From a virus: a DNA stretch of 64,000 nucleotides. Positions 38,837 to 47,195 of this stretch are shown here, one piece after another (positions within the stretch are counted from its first letter, which is position 1; every line of letters begins with the position of its first letter). The stretch is taken from IMG/VR virus record IMGVR_UViG_3300048014_000353, positions 1 through 64,000 of that record; one strand, written 5' to 3'. A model generated the notes under the pieces. It was given only the letters and a program-made list of their open reading frames with translations, was not told the DNA's origin and did no database searches. The position numbers were made by a program, and so were the translations under genes.

Positions 38837-39845
38837 CGACGTCGTTGTCCAACTCGGCGAGCTTCGCAAGGGCCCAGGCGGGGTCTATCTGTTTGGCGTC
38901 GGGCGCAAAGACCGCCGGAACGGCGCGCGGCGCATTCGAGACGGCGACGGGCTTGGACAAGGTCCAGCCGTTCGCGTTGAGCCATTCCGCCCAACCCTTG
39001 GGCTGAAGGCCGCCCTTGACGTACGGGTTGCCTCGGTTTTGTTCCAAAAAGCGCCGCACGCTGAACCGCATCCGCGCGACGAGCTCCTCCCGCGAGAGCC
39101 CCGGCGGAGCGAAGCCGTTGATGGCCGCGAGGATATCGCCGACGGCCGAGTTGGGATTCACCAGCGCGTACCCGTCGAGAATCTCTTTCGCGATGTTCCC
39201 GAACGTCTCGAGCGCGAAGTGCGTTCCCGCGCCACGCGAGATGGGGGTCACTCCGCGGCGTTCTTCCGGGATCTCGGTCTTTGCTTCCGTCCGTTCGATT
39301 CGCCCATTCCCCCCCTCGGGGGGTAGGGGGGATCTGATCTCTTCTATTCTCTTCTCTTCTTTAGTGACCACTTGTGACACCGCGTGACTTTTCGTGACCA
39401 ACGGTCCCGATTCGTGACCATCCGTCACATCCCTTGACGAGCGGTCACGATCCGTGACTTCACCCTCATCGGGGTTTGAGCCGCCGACCGGTTGGCTTGC
39501 TCGGGTCCGGGCGCTGTCGCGCGACTTACGCTTCCTGGCCGCGTCGCTCTGCGTCGCGCTCTGCGCCTCGATGTGGCTCGGCAGAAGAACCGTCCCCGCG
39601 TCGGCGTTGAACACGATCCGCTCGGCCGCGACAAGTTCCTCAAGTGGAGCCTTCAACTCCTCCCACGGAGCGCGCAGGATGACCGCCACCCCCTTCAGGC
39701 CCAGCTTTCCGACCGCGAGCACGCCCGCGCGGTCCACCTTGCGGATCAATTCGAAGAACAGGCACCGCGCCTGCCAGGACAGCAGGAGGAACTCCGGGGT
39801 GTCGCGCGTGTAGACCTTCACGTACGCCTCGTCCTCCCACCTCAC
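38829..39845 (-). CDS. Phage replisome organiser / helicase-loader-like protein
   Basis: 338 residues from GTG 39845 (overlap with the upstream stop). N-terminal winged-helix part common in phage replication organisers (SWQARCLFFELIRKVDRAGV, LPSHIEAQSATQSDAARKRK), a Thr/Val-rich linker, and a C-terminal domain reminiscent of DnaT/DnaD-like helicase recruiters (REELVARMRFSVRRFLEQNR, NPYVKGGLQPKGWAEWLNAN, GW). Directly upstream of dnaB, which suits a loader role. Confidence 0.75.
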   Translation of the reverse strand: MRWEDEAYVKVYTRDTPEFLLLSWQARCLFFELIRKVDRAGVLAVGKLGLKGVAVILRAPWEELKAPLEELVAAERIVFNADAGTVLLPSHIEAQSATQSDAARKRKSRDSARTRASQPVGGSNPDEGEVTDRDRSSRDVTDGHESGPLVTKSHAVSQVVTKEEKRIEEIRSPLPPEGGNGRIERTEAKTEIPEERRGVTPISRGAGTHFALETFGNIAKEILDGYALVNPNSAVGDILAAINGFAPPGLSREELVARMRFSVRRFLEQNRGNPYVKGGLQPKGWAEWLNANGWTLSKPVAVSNAPRAVPAVFAPDAKQIDPAWALAKLAELDNDVDA

Positions 39846-40153
39846 GTCGTCCTCCACTTCAGTTCGATTTGCCGCAAGTCGGCCATCTTGCGAAGAGGCG
39901 CCCCGCACACCGCGCGGATGGCGCGGTACCAGGCGCTCGAGACCCGCCGCCGCCCCACGACGTCGTCGGGAAGGTAGTGGGACAGCATCTTGAGACGCGC
40001 GGCGCGCATCTCGTGGCGCACCTGCCGACGTGTCCAGAGCGACGCCTTGGCGACCTCCACGAGCCGGGCCACGCGGCGCTCGCACCGCAGCCGGAGCTCG
40101 GAGCGGATCGCGCGGGGCTTGGGGCCGGTGCCGATCGGGCGCGGCTTCTTCAC
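39842..40153 (-). CDS. Small basic protein of the replication operon, 103 aa
   Basis: From GTG 40153, overlapping the upstream stop. Very basic and helical (RLRCERRVARLVEVAKASLW; RRQVRHEMRAARLKMLSHYL; ...PDDVVGRRRVSSAWYRAIRA). Probably DNA-binding; no family recognised. Confidence 0.5.
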   Translation of the reverse strand: MKKPRPIGTGPKPRAIRSELRLRCERRVARLVEVAKASLWTRRQVRHEMRAARLKMLSHYLPDDVVGRRRVSSAWYRAIRAVCGAPLRKMADLRQIELKWRTT

Positions 40154-40645
40154 TCGACCCTCTCGGGCCAAACGCCATCGTTGGCGACATGCGCCAAGGC
40201 CTGGAGCAGCTGCATGGCCAGCGAAAGCACCTGCAAGCCACGCATCGCGCGCACGTCGCGCGGCTCGAGATACACGATCGCCTCGGTCGCTCCCCACGCG
40301 ACGATCACGCGTCGGAGCGTGACCGGGTCCGACGGTGGCTCGTAGCCGCTCGCGAACGGGTTGAAGCGGGGCGGGGGCTCGATCCGGAGGGTCTCCCGAA
40401 TCGCGCCATCGGCGCTGCGCCAGACGAGGCCTGGCTCCCATGGGGGAGCCCACCAGCTTCCGAGGAACGTCATCGACACCACCGGGGGGGTCTCGCACAT
40501 GGGCGGGCGGGACGAGCGGCGGCACCTTGTAGACGAGGAGGTCCAGACGTCGATCGCCTTCGTCGGAGACGAGGCTCACCGGAACCCACTCGACCGTCTG
40601 CGACCAGGGGTTGGAGAGGTACATGCCCACCGGGGACCCGGTCAC
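40150..40645 (-). CDS. Hypothetical protein, probably one gene with a frameshift at a C7 tract
   Basis: Two frames in succession look coding. The first (start ATG 40645, MYLSNPWSQTVEWVPVSLVS, RRLDLLVYKVPPLVPP) and the second (CETPPVVSMTFLGSWWAPPW, ...GLVWRSADGAIRE to ATEAIVYLEPRDVRAMRGLQ) meet at a seven-C run (plus 40484-40490). Joined, they give one protein of about 165 residues. A sequencing error, a real mutation or programmed slippage are all possible; alternatively these are two overlapping genes with the second starting at ATG 40500. Confidence 0.5.
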
Positions 40646-42447
40646 GGGGTCACCTCGGGCGTGACGACGGCTTCACCACGCGTCCGGAGATAGGCGGCTG
40701 CGAGCTTCTTCACGTGGTCGGTGTCCACTTCGAGCGCCTCGACGATGTCGGCGTTCGGGTCGAGTACGCCGTCGAGCTGCTGCTTCTTCACGCCGAGGAT
40801 GTCCATCACGATGGGGTCGCTCCCCTCGGCGCTCTCGAGGTAGTAAGCGAAGACGGGATGGGCCTGGCCGTCGCGGTACACGCGCGCGGTCCCCTGCATA
40901 TGGACGGCCGGCGAGAAGTCGAATTCGCCGTACACGACCCGCGAGCAAACGTTCTGCAGGCCGTCGAGCCCCGCGCCCGCGCGCAGACTCATGATCATCA
41001 GCCGCGTCTCACCCTCGATGAACCGCCGCTTGCTCTCCGCCTTCTGCTTGGGGGACTCTTCCCCCGTGAAGAACGCCGGGTGGAAGTCTCCGAGAAGCTT
41101 CGCCCAGATGTCGTAGACCGCGCGGTGCCAGCCGTACAGAAGGACGCTTCCGCCCTCGCTCCCATCGAGGAGCATTCGAATGAAGTGCGCGACCGCCGGC
41201 GCCTTCGCGATCCCCGTCGCCTGCCGGAGCTGCATCGAGAATTCGCGGCTCGCCATGAAGCGTTGGCCCTTGAAGGCGTCGCCGCTCCCGAGGATGATCT
41301 TCGCGAGCTCCGCGCACGTCCCCCCGACCTTGTCGAGCTCGTCGGGGTTGGCCTCGACGGGCTGAACGATGTTCTGGAGCTTCGGGAGCTCACGCCCGAC
41401 CTCCTCCACCGTCCGCCGAAGCATGAGGCCGTTGTCCCGAAGGAACGACCCGAACGCCTTGGGGTCCTTCACCCGATTCGTCCCGCCGCCCCACTCCCGC
41501 ATGAACTCGTCCCGCTCACCGAGCGCGCCCGGGCGCACGATCTCCAGCACATTGAAGAATTCGTCCCCGTGGTTGTGGATGGGGGTCCCCGAGAGCGCGA
41601 CGCACACCTGAACGCTCGCGCGGACGTAGGCCGCCGCCCGGTAGCGCGCCGTCTCCGGATGGCGGACCTCCTGCGCCTCGTCGAGCACGAACGACCGCAG
41701 CCCCATCTTCGAAAGGTGATGGCCCCAGCCCTGCAGCTTGTGCCAGTTGCCGATGATGACGTCGGGCATCGTCGTTGCGCGCCCGTGGTAGACGTCGTCG
41801 CGACTCGCCCAGCACCGCGTGCACCGCAGGCCGTGGTTCATCTGGGCGAAGACGTGCTTGCGGCACACGCGCCCCTTGGGGCCGACCGCCACATCGTACG
41901 GCGTCATCCCGTCGAGGACGTGGCACCGCAGGTTCGGCGCGAACTTGTCCACTTGCTGCGCCCATTGCGTCGGGAGCGCGGTCAGCGTCATGACGAGGGC
42001 GGGGAGCGCCTCGGGACGCGCGATCGTGCCGATGGCCGTCGCGGTCTTTCCGAGACCCATGCTGTCGGCAACGAGCAGCGACCCTGTTCGCACCGCGAGC
42101 GATGCGGCGACCTCTTGGTAGTCCCTCAGCGGAAGCGCCAATGCGAACGGCAGTCGCTCCACGCGCTGCGCGAGCGTGTCCTCGATGAGCTTCTCCTGCG
42201 CGACGTGCTCGCTCGCGCGCGCCCGAAGGCGCTTCTCGACCCGCGGCGCCATCTCGAGCGGGTAGCGCTCGATGAACCACACGAGGTCGCGCGCGACGTC
42301 CATCGTGTCCGACAGATGCAGCGCGCCGAAGTCACCGGCGCTGATGCGCGCGAACACGCGCTTCAGGCGGAGGCAGACGTCGGGCGTCGCCTCGATCGCC
42401 CACTTCTCTTGGTCCGCGTCGTAGGAGATCGTGCCGTAGGTTTTCAA
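40642..42447 (-). CDS. SNF2-family DNA helicase/translocase
   Basis: 601 residues from TTG 42447, which overlaps the stop of the nuclease-like gene. SF2/SNF2 motifs: LRDYQEVAASLAVR, motif I ADSMGLGKTATAIG, motif Ia TLTALPTQWAQQ, motif II SFVLDEAQEVRH, motif III VALSGTPIHNHGDEFF, then RLMIMSLRAGAGLDGLQNVC (motif V) and MQGTARVYRDGQAHPV (motif VI). An extra zinc knuckle (LRCTRCWAS) sits between motifs I and II. Likely a DNA-dependent ATPase acting in phage replication or recombination. Confidence 0.9.
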   Translation of the reverse strand: MKTYGTISYDADQEKWAIEATPDVCLRLKRVFARISAGDFGALHLSDTMDVARDLVWFIERYPLEMAPRVEKRLRARASEHVAQEKLIEDTLAQRVERLPFALALPLRDYQEVAASLAVRTGSLLVADSMGLGKTATAIGTIARPEALPALVMTLTALPTQWAQQVDKFAPNLRCHVLDGMTPYDVAVGPKGRVCRKHVFAQMNHGLRCTRCWASRDDVYHGRATTMPDVIIGNWHKLQGWGHHLSKMGLRSFVLDEAQEVRHPETARYRAAAYVRASVQVCVALSGTPIHNHGDEFFNVLEIVRPGALGERDEFMREWGGGTNRVKDPKAFGSFLRDNGLMLRRTVEEVGRELPKLQNIVQPVEANPDELDKVGGTCAELAKIILGSGDAFKGQRFMASREFSMQLRQATGIAKAPAVAHFIRMLLDGSEGGSVLLYGWHRAVYDIWAKLLGDFHPAFFTGEESPKQKAESKRRFIEGETRLMIMSLRAGAGLDGLQNVCSRVVYGEFDFSPAVHMQGTARVYRDGQAHPVFAYYLESAEGSDPIVMDILGVKKQQLDGVLDPNADIVEALEVDTDHVKKLAAAYLRTRGEAVVTPEVTP

Positions 42448-42812
42448 AACAGCCCCGTAGGAAGATGCACGGCGAGAATCGCCTTGCCGTTGAGGGAGGG
42501 AGGACACGCCGACGCGAGGCGGGCGCGCGTCGTCACGAGCACCAGCTCGGTCACGGCGTCGAACTCCGCGTACCGCGCGAGTTGCCGGAGTAGATCGTTG
42601 GACGAGGAGGTCATCTTCACCTCGACCCCGATGCGGCCGACCATGAAGTCGATGCGGTCTTTGCGCGACAGGACGACTTCGCGCTCGAACGCCATCACGT
42701 CCTCGGTGAACGCTTTGGCGATCCCCTCCTGAAGGGTGCGCTCGTCGGGCGCGCGGAACCGGCGACGCCGCAGCGCCACGCCGATCTTGAGCGCGAGATG
42801 GCTCGGCGTCAC
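42444..42812 (-). CDS. PD-(D/E)XK nuclease-like protein
   Basis: 122 residues from GTG 42812. Segment RKDRIDFMVGRIGVEVKMTS gives Asp, then Glu-x-Lys in the spacing of the PD-(D/E)XK fold, followed by LLRQLARYAEFDAVTELVLV, matching a restriction/VRR-type nuclease core (small size, no HTH). It may nick or resolve DNA with the SNF2 helicase next to it or belong to the methyltransferases upstream. Confidence 0.65.
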   Translation of the reverse strand: MTPSHLALKIGVALRRRRFRAPDERTLQEGIAKAFTEDVMAFEREVVLSRKDRIDFMVGRIGVEVKMTSSSNDLLRQLARYAEFDAVTELVLVTTRARLASACPPSLNGKAILAVHLPTGLF

Positions 42813-43444
42813 GGCACGACCACCTTTCCGAAACGCGTGAACACTCTCTGGAACGAGCGCGTCATCACCGGCCCCTCGGGGCCGATCGGCGGCAGGAGCA
42901 CAAGCACGTTCGCGTGGGTCGGCGCGTCGCCGGCGACAAGGCCGGGCGGCGGCGGCTCGTCCACCTCTCCTACGAAGAGGGCCGACTGCCGGAGCTTGCT
43001 AGCAGGCTCCTCGGTCGCGACCCAGAACGGGATGCGCTCACGCGGAATGCAGAAGGGGAAGTCGAGCGGGATCGGGCCGGTCGGCCGGTTCTGGGTCGAC
43101 TGGAGGATCTCGATCGAGAACCCGAGGAACATGGCCGCGCCGACCCGGCGCGCGTGCCACTCGGCCGCGAGGCGAAACCAGAACGCCTTGGCGAGGCTGC
43201 GCTCATTGTCGGTGGAGCCGCCCGGGGGGTTCAACCAAGCTGTCCGTGAGGTCCAGTCGCAGCCCCGGCGAAGTGAGTTGTCCCGCTGGGTGTAGAAGCG
43301 CGCCGCGCGCACCATCTCGTTGGCTTGCGCGCAGCTCGCCGGGTCGAGTTCGATGCCGCCCAAGACCTCGCGCGCGGCGTCGAGATAGTTCTGGGGTGTG
43401 TAGTGGTGGACCGACTCGGAAGAGTGCTTCGCGTTCGGCGCCAT
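42809..43444 (-). CDS. Phage DNA N6-adenine methyltransferase (Dam/DNMT N-6 family)
   Basis: 211 residues from ATG 43444. The start SVHHYTPQNYLDAAREVLGG and IELDPASCAQANEMVRAARF followed by AWLNPPGGSTDNERS (NPPG instead of NPPY) is the signature of phage N-6-adenine methyltransferases. Active-site and SAM motifs are present. It may protect phage DNA against restriction. Coupled to the next methyltransferase gene. Confidence 0.8.
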   Translation of the reverse strand: MAPNAKHSSESVHHYTPQNYLDAAREVLGGIELDPASCAQANEMVRAARFYTQRDNSLRRGCDWTSRTAWLNPPGGSTDNERSLAKAFWFRLAAEWHARRVGAAMFLGFSIEILQSTQNRPTGPIPLDFPFCIPRERIPFWVATEEPASKLRQSALFVGEVDEPPPPGLVAGDAPTHANVLVLLPPIGPEGPVMTRSFQRVFTRFGKVVVP

Positions 43445-44109
43445 CACGCGCAACCCTTCAGCGACGACTGGCCCTTCTCGTAGAAGGTGACCGCGCGCAT
43501 CGGGTATCCAAACCCCATGGAGAGACCAAACGCCTTGACGAAGACGCAGCCCTTCGGGGCGTTCGGCACGATGTAGTGCACGAACCCGATTCGCCCGTTC
43601 GGACACACGACACGCGCGGCCTCGCGAAGGAGATGCGAGGGAAGCGGGTAGCCCGTGCCGTACAGCTCCTTCGCGTAGTGCTTGGTGTACGGAGGGTCGA
43701 GAAGCACGCCCGCCATTGACCCGGTCGCGAAGGGGAGATGTCGTCCATCGGCGACGATGTCCGGCTTCGCTTCCGGTCGGATGTCCACGCGAATGCCTTC
43801 GCCCTTTGGCAGACCCCCCGAGCAAACGTGCAGAAGCTCGCTCCGGTCACACTTCAACCACGGGAGGACCTTCGTGATGAACGACGCCGGGTACATGCCG
43901 AGCACGCCGGTCTCTTCGACCGGGTCGCCGAGGTCCTCGAAGAGCATCGAGATGACCGGCCGGCGGGGAGTCCGTCCCTCGATGTTCACCGGGAACGAGG
44001 TTCCGTCGGGTCGCTGCACGCGCGCTCGCTTTGGATTTGGCGTGCGATTGCCGGTCATCGGCCGCTCGCGCCCGGGATGCGGGATGTCCCGCTTTGCGGC
44101 GTGCTTCAC
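43444..44109 (-). CDS. DNA methyltransferase with DPPY motif
   Basis: 221 residues. SAM-binding region SELLHVCSGGLPKGEGIRVD and IRPEAKPDIVADGRHLPFA; catalytic AGVLLDPPYTKHYAKELYGT (DPPY), then AARVVCPNGRIGFVHYIVPN. DPPY places it with N6-adenine/N4-cytosine methyltransferases. Together with the gene at 42809 it gives the element two DNA methyltransferases without an obvious cognate restriction enzyme. Confidence 0.75.
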   Translation of the reverse strand: MKHAAKRDIPHPGRERPMTGNRTPNPKRARVQRPDGTSFPVNIEGRTPRRPVISMLFEDLGDPVEETGVLGMYPASFITKVLPWLKCDRSELLHVCSGGLPKGEGIRVDIRPEAKPDIVADGRHLPFATGSMAGVLLDPPYTKHYAKELYGTGYPLPSHLLREAARVVCPNGRIGFVHYIVPNAPKGCVFVKAFGLSMGFGYPMRAVTFYEKGQSSLKGCA

Positions 44110-44603
44110 GGGCCACCAAACGGGATCGGCGTGCGGTCGTACCCGATGTAGAGCGGGTGCTGGGGCGTCCCGTCGCCGTTCAGTTGGAGCGCGAACGTCT
44201 CGCGCCCCGCCGCGTTCAAAAGTCCGAGCACGTGCCTGGCACGCGCCGGCTCGGCGTTCTTCCCCCAGCCGCAGATCACCGGTCCCCCGGCGGTCCCCTC
44301 CACGATGTAGCGGTCGTTGTCAGGGCCGACCGGGTCCTTCACGGTCTTCAGCAACCCCGGGTCCGTCGAGACCCAGGCGTACAGATTCACGATGCGCACG
44401 CGCCGAAAGCCGAGCCTTTGGGCAAAGCCCTGGATCTTGCGACTCGTTGGGTCCTCGATGCCGTCCTCGGCCGCCTTGCTCGGGTTGAGCATGCAGAAGG
44501 ACACCACGTCCCCCTTGTGCTGCTGGAAGAGGTCACCGGTCGGCGCGACCTCGCGCTCGAGCAGGTAGCGGTACGACCGGCAGAGCGAGAAGACTGCGCT
44601 CAT
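44106..44603 (-). CDS. DUF1643 protein
   Basis: 165 residues from ATG 44603. It contains VVSFCMLNPSKAAEDGIEDP, TSRKIQGFAQRLGFRRVRIV and NLYAWVSTDPGLL, the DUF1643 pattern (MLNPS...DPT...F...G...NLYA). The family's biochemical function is not known; it is common in phages and in genomic islands. Confidence 0.8.
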   Translation of the reverse strand: MSAVFSLCRSYRYLLEREVAPTGDLFQQHKGDVVSFCMLNPSKAAEDGIEDPTSRKIQGFAQRLGFRRVRIVNLYAWVSTDPGLLKTVKDPVGPDNDRYIVEGTAGGPVICGWGKNAEPARARHVLGLLNAAGRETFALQLNGDGTPQHPLYIGYDRTPIPFGGP

Positions 44604-44830
44604 GCCGCGCTCCATCGCCCACGGCGCTGGCCGTGGTGCGTGTCGTACTCGACGCGCAAAAGGCCCTCGCGCACAAGGAGTGCGAGGGCGTTCGAGCACG
44701 ACCCAAGCAGGTTGTTCTCGCGCTCGATCTCCCGCTTCGTCGCGCGCGGGTGGTCCTGCACGTACGCGAGCACCGCCGCCCGCGTGGGGGCGATGCGCTT
44801 GTAGTCCGTCGCAACGTTCTCGGGGTTCAT
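44600..44830 (-). CDS. Winged-helix DNA-binding protein, 76 aa
   Basis: ATG 44830. TRAAVLAYVQDHPRATKREI, ERENNLLGSCSNALALLVRE, GLLRVEYDTHHGQRRGRWSA: helices plus a basic wing, a MarR/DprA-like small winged helix. Likely a regulator. Coupled on both ends. Confidence 0.6.
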   Translation of the reverse strand: MNPENVATDYKRIAPTRAAVLAYVQDHPRATKREIERENNLLGSCSNALALLVREGLLRVEYDTHHGQRRGRWSAA

Positions 44831-45135
44831 GGCCAAACCTCCACAGTGCAAACCTTCGCCAATCCGCAGCACACGAGCGCGCCCTGCACGCTCCCGTCCG
44901 GAGAGGTCCCGCGCGCCTCGTAATAGGCGTCGTCCGAGGTCGAGCAACCTTCTTCGCCCGTGGCGATGCCGTCCCCCATGACCGTCACGTTCGTCCAGCC
45001 ATGCATCGCCAGCACGCGCGTCGCGATGCCGCGGTCCCCCGGTCGAAAGAACGCCGTCAAACCCGCGCTCAGAAGGCACGCGAGAACCGCGAGCCACACC
45101 ACCACACCCATCCCTTCTTGCTCATCGCGTCGCAT
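44827..45135 (-). CDS. Small secreted/membrane-anchored protein, Cys-rich C-terminus
   Basis: 102 residues from ATG 45135, which has a strong SD (GGAGG, 45142-45146). N-terminal hydrophobic segment (VVVWLAVLACLLSAGLTAFF) then GCSTSDDAYYEARGTSPDGS, VQGALVCCGLAKVCTVEVWP. The order 'W..VTV', Cys, 'A.G', 'A.VCCG', 'CTV' also appears in the lipoprotein at 47192-47482, so the two are paralogues. Operator copy 12 is 19-36 bases upstream of the start. Confidence 0.6.
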   Translation of the reverse strand: MRRDEQEGMGVVVWLAVLACLLSAGLTAFFRPGDRGIATRVLAMHGWTNVTVMGDGIATGEEGCSTSDDAYYEARGTSPDGSVQGALVCCGLAKVCTVEVWP

Positions 45136-45153
45136 GGATCCTCCGGAAGGAAT

Positions 45154-45171
45154 CGACTCAAAAACGAGTCA
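45154..45171. promoter_or_regulatory. Operator copy 12
   Basis: CGACTCAAAAACGAGTCA (one mismatch between arms) in the 45-bp gap upstream of the 45135 gene. -35-like GTGACT is in the palindrome, but no good -10 is at 17 bp. Confidence 0.5.
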
Positions 45172-45180
45172 CATCATCCG

Positions 45181-45450
45181 TCAACGGGCCGCCTCACCCG
45201 CCGCGCACCGGTAGAGGAAGGCACGCCCCGGCAGCCTCGCGCGAGTCGCAAGCCCGAGCCTCCGCAGGTCCTCCAGCTTGTTGTTCGCGCCGCCCGGACT
45301 CCCCTTCGCGCCGAGCTTCGCGTGCAACTCTACGGGCGTCAGCGTTTGGTGGACGCGCAGGAGGTCATAGGCTCTTTGGAGCTTCGGCGGCAGGTGCGCG
45401 AGTCCCGTGCCCTGGCAGGCGCGGCAAGGAATCTTGGTCTTCTCTTTCAT
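45181..45450 (-). CDS. Zinc-finger plus winged-helix protein, 89 aa
   Basis: ATG 45450. N-terminal DnaJ-type half finger (IPCRACQGTGLAHL), then a winged helix (QTLTPVELHAKLGAKGSPGG; ANNKLEDLRRLGLATRAR). Probably a DNA- or RNA-binding regulator. Confidence 0.55.
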   Translation of the reverse strand: MKEKTKIPCRACQGTGLAHLPPKLQRAYDLLRVHQTLTPVELHAKLGAKGSPGGANNKLEDLRRLGLATRARLPGRAFLYRCAAGEAAR

Positions 45451-46031
45451 CGGGTCCCTCGAAGAAGTTGATCGATCCGTGCGTAGAGCTTGGGAGCCGA
45501 GCCCGTCGGCACCTCCTCTTCGTAGAGCCGCGAGAGCTCCGGCCACGCGGCGATGAAGGGGGCCCACTCCGGGTGCGCGACGGCGACCTCGGCGAGGCGT
45601 TCGGTCCAGCCGTCGGCGCAGCGGAGCAGGCGATAGCACCGCCCGAAGTCGCCGTGGTCGTAGGGGACGCTCGCGAGCGGCTTGCCGCCGAAATAGGTGT
45701 AGACGTCGGGGCGCCGCGCGAGCACGGCGAAGATGACGCGCGAGCTCGCGCCGGTGTCGGGCCCGGCGAGCCACTCGGCGGGGCTCTTGGGGTGCAGGAG
45801 CGCACAGTCGCTTGGCGCGTGGCCGCGCAGGCTGCAATACGTGCACACGTTCCCGTTGGGGTGCGGCTCGCACCCGCCATGGGCTTTGGCGAATTCCGCC
45901 GAGGTCTGCCCCCAGACGAGGATGTCCGAGCGCTCCAGCACCTGGAAGGCGCCGCAGCGCAGACACTCGATCCGGTTGCCCTTCACGGTGTTGATGACCA
46001 GCCAATTCAAGTTCGCGGTTTCCTTAGACAT
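45447..46031 (-). CDS. Hypothetical protein with zinc-like Cys clusters, 194 aa
   Basis: ATG 46031. It starts VINTVKGNRIECLRCGAFQV and has GNVCTYCSLRGHAPSDCALL, two CxxC units, then a helical C-terminal part (ELSRLYEEEVPTGSAPKLYA). Probably nucleic-acid-binding; no family recognised. Confidence 0.5.
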   Translation of the reverse strand: MSKETANLNWLVINTVKGNRIECLRCGAFQVLERSDILVWGQTSAEFAKAHGGCEPHPNGNVCTYCSLRGHAPSDCALLHPKSPAEWLAGPDTGASSRVIFAVLARRPDVYTYFGGKPLASVPYDHGDFGRCYRLLRCADGWTERLAEVAVAHPEWAPFIAAWPELSRLYEEEVPTGSAPKLYARIDQLLRGTR

Positions 46032-46641
46032 GAAGCGCCCCTTCGATCCCTTCTCGTTCCGCGGCGAGGTCGGCCTCCGATGGCATCCCTGCGCCGGCGG
46101 CGATGGCCTCGTCGATCGGCAGTCCCGCGCGGAACGCTTCCGCAGCAAAGCGGAGCCGCGCCACCGTGAGGAGGCCGCACTCCTCCGAACACACGACGAG
46201 GCGCTTCTCCGGTGGAGCCGTAGGCTCCGCAACGCCCGTCGGAGCTGCCTTCGTGACCATGGCGCGCTGGCAGCCGACGCACACCGCGACCTCGTCACCG
46301 AGGTCTTGTCGGAGGTGCTTGTAGTGGACGTCGCTCATGCCGCGCGCCTGCTCGCGGAACTTCTTCTCGAAGCGGGTCACGAAGCGCGAGCGCTTCCACA
46401 TGCGCGCGGCGCCCGTCACGAGTTCGAAGACTCCCTGCGCGACGATGCCTAAGACGAAGAGCGCCACGGGCGGCCCAAAGAACAACCAGACCCACAGCCA
46501 CTCGGGCTCGTCGTCGTCGATCGGCTGCTGTGTCTTGGCCCAGCGAAACGCGGCGATGACCCCGACGCCGCTGGTCATCCAGCCGGCGAGCACCCAAAGC
46601 GTGACAACGGCGACGTGGACGCCGTGCGGAGAAGGGTTCAC
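46024..46641 (-). CDS. Membrane protein, 205 aa
   Basis: GTG 46641, overlapping the upstream stop. Two transmembrane helices (VAVVTLWVLAGWMTSGVGVI; WLWVWLFFGPPVALFVLGIV) then a soluble part with CVGCQRAMV and VVCSEECGLLT (zinc ribbon). Function unknown. Confidence 0.55.
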   Translation of the reverse strand: MNPSPHGVHVAVVTLWVLAGWMTSGVGVIAAFRWAKTQQPIDDDEPEWLWVWLFFGPPVALFVLGIVAQGVFELVTGAARMWKRSRFVTRFEKKFREQARGMSDVHYKHLRQDLGDEVAVCVGCQRAMVTKAAPTGVAEPTAPPEKRLVVCSEECGLLTVARLRFAAEAFRAGLPIDEAIAAGAGMPSEADLAAEREGIEGALHV

Positions 46642-47195
46642 GCGGCGCTCCGCGTGCGCTTCGGCCCCAGGCGGCGCATCTCCGCCTGGAGACACCCGCA
46701 CGAGCTCGTCCGCCCGTCCTCGAAGTACCGGCCGAGGACGACGACGAGCTTTCCGCACGTGCAGCGGCATTCCCACTGCGCGTGGCCGTAGCGGTCCTTG
46801 CCGACTTGCCGCACCGCCGTGAGCCGGCCGTCCTCTTGGCGCTTGCCGGCGAGGTCCCGCGGGCGCTCGCTGGGGTGAAACTTTTCCGGGGCGTGCGCGA
46901 GCTGCGTCGCGACGAGCGAGGCGAGCGGAAGGCGGTAGTCCCCGAGCCACGTGCGCCCCTCGGCCGTGAGCACGTGGGAACCTGAGGCCGACGCGATGAG
47001 ACCTTCGAGGTCCAGCCAGGAGAGAAGGTTCGCGGCCTTGGTGACCGGGGCGCGGTGGGCGACGGTGAAACGCACGACGTCTTGGAGCGAGCGCGGCTCG
47101 CGCAGGAACGCCGCGAGGGGGCGAGCCCATTCGGCCCAGCGCGGATCGGAGGACGCCGGGCACGAGGCGCCTCCGACGGACACCGCGCTGGTCAT
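46638..47195 (-). CDS. Hypothetical protein with C-terminal phage-type zinc motif, 185 aa
   Basis: ATG 47195. N-terminal winged-helix-like part (LQDVVRFTVAHRAPVTKAAN, LLSWLDLEGLIA) and a C-terminal domain ECRCTCGKLVVVLGRYFEDG, RTSSCGCLQAEM: the CxCGK...GxxxSCGC module found in many phage proteins, sometimes with AP2/HNH domains. Likely DNA-binding. Confidence 0.6.
   Translation of the reverse strand: MTSAVSVGGASCPASSDPRWAEWARPLAAFLREPRSLQDVVRFTVAHRAPVTKAANLLSWLDLEGLIASASGSHVLTAEGRTWLGDYRLPLASLVATQLAHAPEKFHPSERPRDLAGKRQEDGRLTAVRQVGKDRYGHAQWECRCTCGKLVVVLGRYFEDGRTSSCGCLQAEMRRLGPKRTRSAA

Noticed and set aside
40030-42732. A 900-codon plus-strand open frame
   Set aside because: It is antisense to the SNF2 helicase and its neighbours; it shows Arg/His-rich composition typical of shadow frames in high-GC DNA, while the minus strand carries clear helicase motifs.
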